This document shows, piece by piece, positions 61,456-64,000 of a DNA stretch of 64,000 bases; position 1 is the first letter of the stretch; each line of letters starts with the position of its first letter. A program made the position numbers and the translations under genes. The notes beneath the pieces are model-generated. The model had not been told where the DNA came from. It saw only the letters and a list, made by a program, of their open reading frames with translations, and made no database searches. Where the stretch lies: assembly GCA_014773175.1 (NCBI GenBank), contig VXCM01002021.1, forward strand, positions 1 to 64,000. The letters run 5' to 3'. This DNA is from Lucifuga dentata. Its lineage: Eukaryota; Chordata; Actinopteri; Ophidiiformes; Bythitidae.

Positions 61456-61701
61456 CTAAATCTTGACCCCCTCGGAGCCGTACACGTTGTACCCCTCCCT
61501 ATAAGTGGCTAGATTCTGGGTGCTGGGGGAGGGGCTGGGGCAGTGGGGAGGGCTAAGGTCCACCTTCATGCGCTTGGCTTCGGCCCGTGATTTGTAGCAG
61601 AACTCAACCAGGGCCACCAGCATGGCCAGGCCCAGGCCACCCACAAGGATGTAGAAGACCCCAGCCACGTTGGACAGGCTCAGAGCCTGGGACGACTTGT
61701 C
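61456..61701 (-). CDS. gria4: gria4 M4 exon with read-through short C-tail
   Basis: This exon encodes [15 protein letters not shown], the M4 transmembrane helix ([23 protein letters not shown]) and [10 protein letters not shown]. It then runs without an intron into a 35-residue short tail ending [19 protein letters not shown] and stop. The sequence AAG|gtggac at 61564/61563 is an alternative 5' splice site. Using it gives a 138-nt exon (46 codons) that splices to the long-tail exon at 57503. The [13 protein letters not shown] block is the short-tail signature of GluA4c/GluA2/GluA3 subunits, and TQNL favours GluA4. The acceptor is cctccag. VKI is a class II PDZ ligand for GRIP/PICK1-type proteins, but the residue at -3 is Gly where GluA2 and GluA3 have the regulated Ser. 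Confidence 0.95.
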   Translation of the reverse strand, partial: DKSSQALSLSNVAGVFYILVGGLGLAMLVALVEFCYKSRAEAKRMKVDLSPPHCPSPSPSTQNLATYREGYNVYGSEGVKI

Positions 61702-63022
61702 CTGGAGGGTGGGAGTAGGATGGGTTAGGAGGAGTGAGGGAGGAGGTGGAATCAAAGCCAGGTGTTGTGAGGAGACAGCAGAGGATTGGTGGTGAAAAGT
61801 GGTAGGTGAGAGAAAAAGGGATAGAAGGTATTGATTGAGAAGGAGTGGGGTGATGACATGATAAAGTATGGATAGGTGCATGAGGAGTAATACAGTGTGA
61901 TTAGGGAAGGGTGAGAGAAAATTTGAGAGGAGAAAGAACAGATAGGAGGACGGTTGGGACACGGGGAAAACAAGAGAATAATGATAGGGAAAGGAGAATA
62001 GAGGGTAAGAGATGAGGGTATGGGGGGAAATGTGGGGGAAAAGCAGATAGGGACAATGGGGACAAAACGTTAAGACAGAGAAATGGAGAATGACACTGAA
62101 AAACAGATTTAGAGATACATAATATTATGCAGTTAGTGTTGTAATACTCTACTGGCAGCTACAGGTACAACTACACATATACTACACATAAGACTTTACA
62201 GTCAATCCAGCTACAACTGTAATGTAATCATAGCATGAATTAATGTCAAATATAACAAGTAAAATAGTGTAGATCACAGAGCAGGCTTTTATCTGCGCAC
62301 TGGTGACATTTCATTCCAGTTTCAATCATACTTAAAGGCTCCAGTATTCCACAGCAAATCTCATGTTTATTTATAAAATTTCCCTTCTATTTAAGCAACA
62401 ATTTCTCAATCTCTACAATACCATTTCATTTCTGTTTTGACTGGGAGAAAGATATGGTAAATTTAGCTGGAAGACATCAATAGCAAATGTTAACAAAATC
62501 TAGCAGCTAAATGCGGCCCTGATTCAAATAGAAATATGAAAGCAATAGCCAGTAGCTTCTAACAGTAAACAAAATGGCATTACTAGAATTAAGGCTAATG
62601 AAACAGGCATTCTCATCTGATGAATGAGTTTCAGGCTAACAAAAAAGCCTAGTGTATGAGATCAAAACTAAAATAAGAAAGTGATTGGCTGGTGATAATT
62701 TACATTGCATTATATTTCTAAGGTGAATTGGAATGGAGATGGGATTGCCACAGATTGCTATAGACATTGAACAAATATTTGATTTTAATTTGATGTACAT
62801 TAAATAAATGTCTGTTGTCCATTTGTCATCCAAAGAATAGGAATGAGAATAATGCTATAGGCTATAACTAAATGGACAGTTCAGTCTGATATGGAGTGAA
62901 TTCAAGACATGTTTGAAGCTGATTGAGATTGTGTTTACAATAGCTAGCTTTTAGTAATCTGGAGCATATTCTGGATGAATTTCAGGCTAGCGTTCTGTGA
63001 GCCGCAGCAGCGTGAGACTGAC
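61702..63022 (-). other. gria4 intron between flip and M4 exons
   Basis: An intron of 1321 bp with GT-AG ends. Apart from a purine-rich strand near 61900-62050 on the plus side, I see no repeats or exons. A search by eye for the flop-type peptide ([11 protein letters not shown]) found nothing. Confidence 0.85.
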
Positions 63023-63137
63023 CTTACTTCCAGAGTCCTTGGGTCCACACTCTCCCTTGTCATACCACCATTTGTTTTTCAGTTTGTCTAAGACGCCTGC
63101 TTCGCTCAGTTTCAAAACTGCAAGGTTTACCGGGGTT
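63023..63137 (-). CDS. gria4: gria4 flip exon
   Basis: This exon is exactly 115 nt, the usual size of AMPA flip/flop cassettes. It reads [20 protein letters not shown] and then [18 protein letters not shown], after one base that completes the upstream codon. TP at the start, Ser and Val in LSE and GVL, and KDSGSK at the end are flip-type residues; flop would have NA, N, L and a GGGDSK-like end. The exon lies in the ligand-binding domain just before M4 and controls desensitisation and modulator sensitivity. The acceptor is cgaag and the donor gtcagt. The initial A completes the AG|A codon of the R/G editing site, whose first bases lie in the preceding exon outside the window. No flop exon is seen between this exon and the M4 exon, consistent with flop lying upstream. 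Confidence 0.95.
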
Positions 63138-64000
63138 CTTCGCGTGTAAAAATAACATAAATAACATCATAGGTCATGTTATTTTATGTTATTAGTGTAT
63201 TTCACATTTGCATTGTACAGCTCAATCACATAGAAATGTACTTTTGTTTAACATCAAGTGACCTAGGAAGGATCCCACTGAGTACATGTGTGTATGCTCG
63301 TTCAGGAGGGGCTGGGGGGAGTGAGGAGCTAAGGCGAGCTACAGACATATGAGTGGGACCCCCCTTTGTCACTTCAGGTAACACACCCATGCTGCCCCAG
63401 CTGATCCCATATTCAATCAGAGGCAAGTACTTTTAAGTCAGCACTATTGGCGTCAGGCAGGCACTGTGCTTTGACTGGGAGAGTGACATACAAAGAGACA
63501 GAATTAGAAGTGGGGCTCAGGATTTAATAAACTCTAGTGCCTTTGGAGGCCAGAGGATGCTCCATTGTTGTTACAGGCACGATCTGATGTTGTTGCACTG
63601 ATATATTCCTTCCCTAATAAATCTCTCTTTACTCTAAGGTGGATAGTTCTCAAAATATATTATTTTTAGAGCCTAAAAACAATTTAAAAGGGAGTATAAT
63701 TGTATAATTCTAAATATAAATGCTACACAAAAAGTATTGCTCACGTTATCCTTTAATAATACCCACTACTGTATTGTTAAGTAGAAGAAATACTGTAAAT
63801 AGAATTGATTAAATGCACAGCAGATATATGATTTTTGTACAGCAGATGTAGGAAACTTTAACTTCCAACATCTTTCTACTTCTATCAATTATTTAACTTC
63901 CTTTCTGCTTCCAGTTGATCTGAACTTAAAAAAAATCTACTTGCTAAATTTCACGTGGGCTTGTTTCTCTCTCTCTCTCTCTCTCTTTAAATCTTGTTCT
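63138..64000 (-). other. gria4 intron upstream of flip exon
   Basis: No flop exon or R/G-site exon is recognisable in the last 860 bp. Both are expected further to the right. The plus strand carries a short (CT)n at about 63966-63986. Confidence 0.7.

Noticed and set aside
61702..63022. Possible flop exon between the flip and M4 exons
   Set aside because: No [15 protein letters not shown] or GGGDSK-like peptide occurs on the minus strand here. Flop is expected upstream of flip, outside the window.

Overview
This window is vertebrate nuclear DNA, almost certainly from a ray-finned (teleost) fish. It is AT-rich and intron-rich. It is full of (GT)n, (CT)n and other microsatellites, and it carries RTE and L2 LINE pieces plus several hAT-type DNA transposons. 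Single-N joins and one 818-bp run of N mark it as a draft assembly. The species cannot be fixed from the sequence.

Three protein-coding genes are supported by splice-consistent exons whose peptides match known vertebrate families. (1) Positions 4844-12247, + strand: the last five coding exons of gucy1a2, the alpha-2 subunit of NO-sensitive soluble guanylate cyclase. They cover the end of the PAS-like/coiled-coil region, the whole cyclase catalytic domain and the C-terminal PDZ ligand. (2) Positions 49076-38707, - strand: a complete seven-exon aasdhppt, the Sfp-type 4'-phosphopantetheinyl transferase of the cytosol, 310 codons plus stop. (3) From the right edge to 57339, - strand: the 3' end of gria4, an AMPA receptor subunit, with the flip exon, the M4 exon that can run on into a short C-tail, and a separate downstream long C-tail exon. 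The order and relative orientation match the human GUCY1A2-AASDHPPT-GRIA4 neighbourhood, but the human KBTBD3 and MSANTD4 genes are not seen between aasdhppt and gria4.

Layout. 1-4843: intron upstream of the first visible gucy1a2 exon, with a LINE 3' end near 3.1-3.5 kb. 4844-12740: gucy1a2 3' half and 3' UTR. 12.7-38.7 kb: intergenic, with a long-TIR MITE, a TATAAGCC-terminated element, an RTE retrotransposon with an 18-bp target duplication, and many microsatellites. 38.7-49.1 kb: aasdhppt, whose 5.3-kb intron 6 holds an L2 LINE (interrupted by the N gap), a second copy of the MITE and a hAT-like element. 49.1-57.3 kb: intergenic, with a 32-bp palindrome, a decayed hAT/ZMYM-like transposon and a Charlie-like MITE. 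57.3-64 kb: gria4 3' end with a 1.24-kb hAT-like element between its two alternative tail exons.

The genes are neighbours by descent and do not form a pathway. gucy1a2 and gria4 both act at synapses and both carry C-terminal PDZ ligands. aasdhppt is housekeeping. The most notable observations concern splicing: two 3' splice sites have simple repeats as polypyrimidine tracts, one of them a 225-bp adenine-free pentanucleotide array with a higher-order pattern. No wholly new gene system was found.
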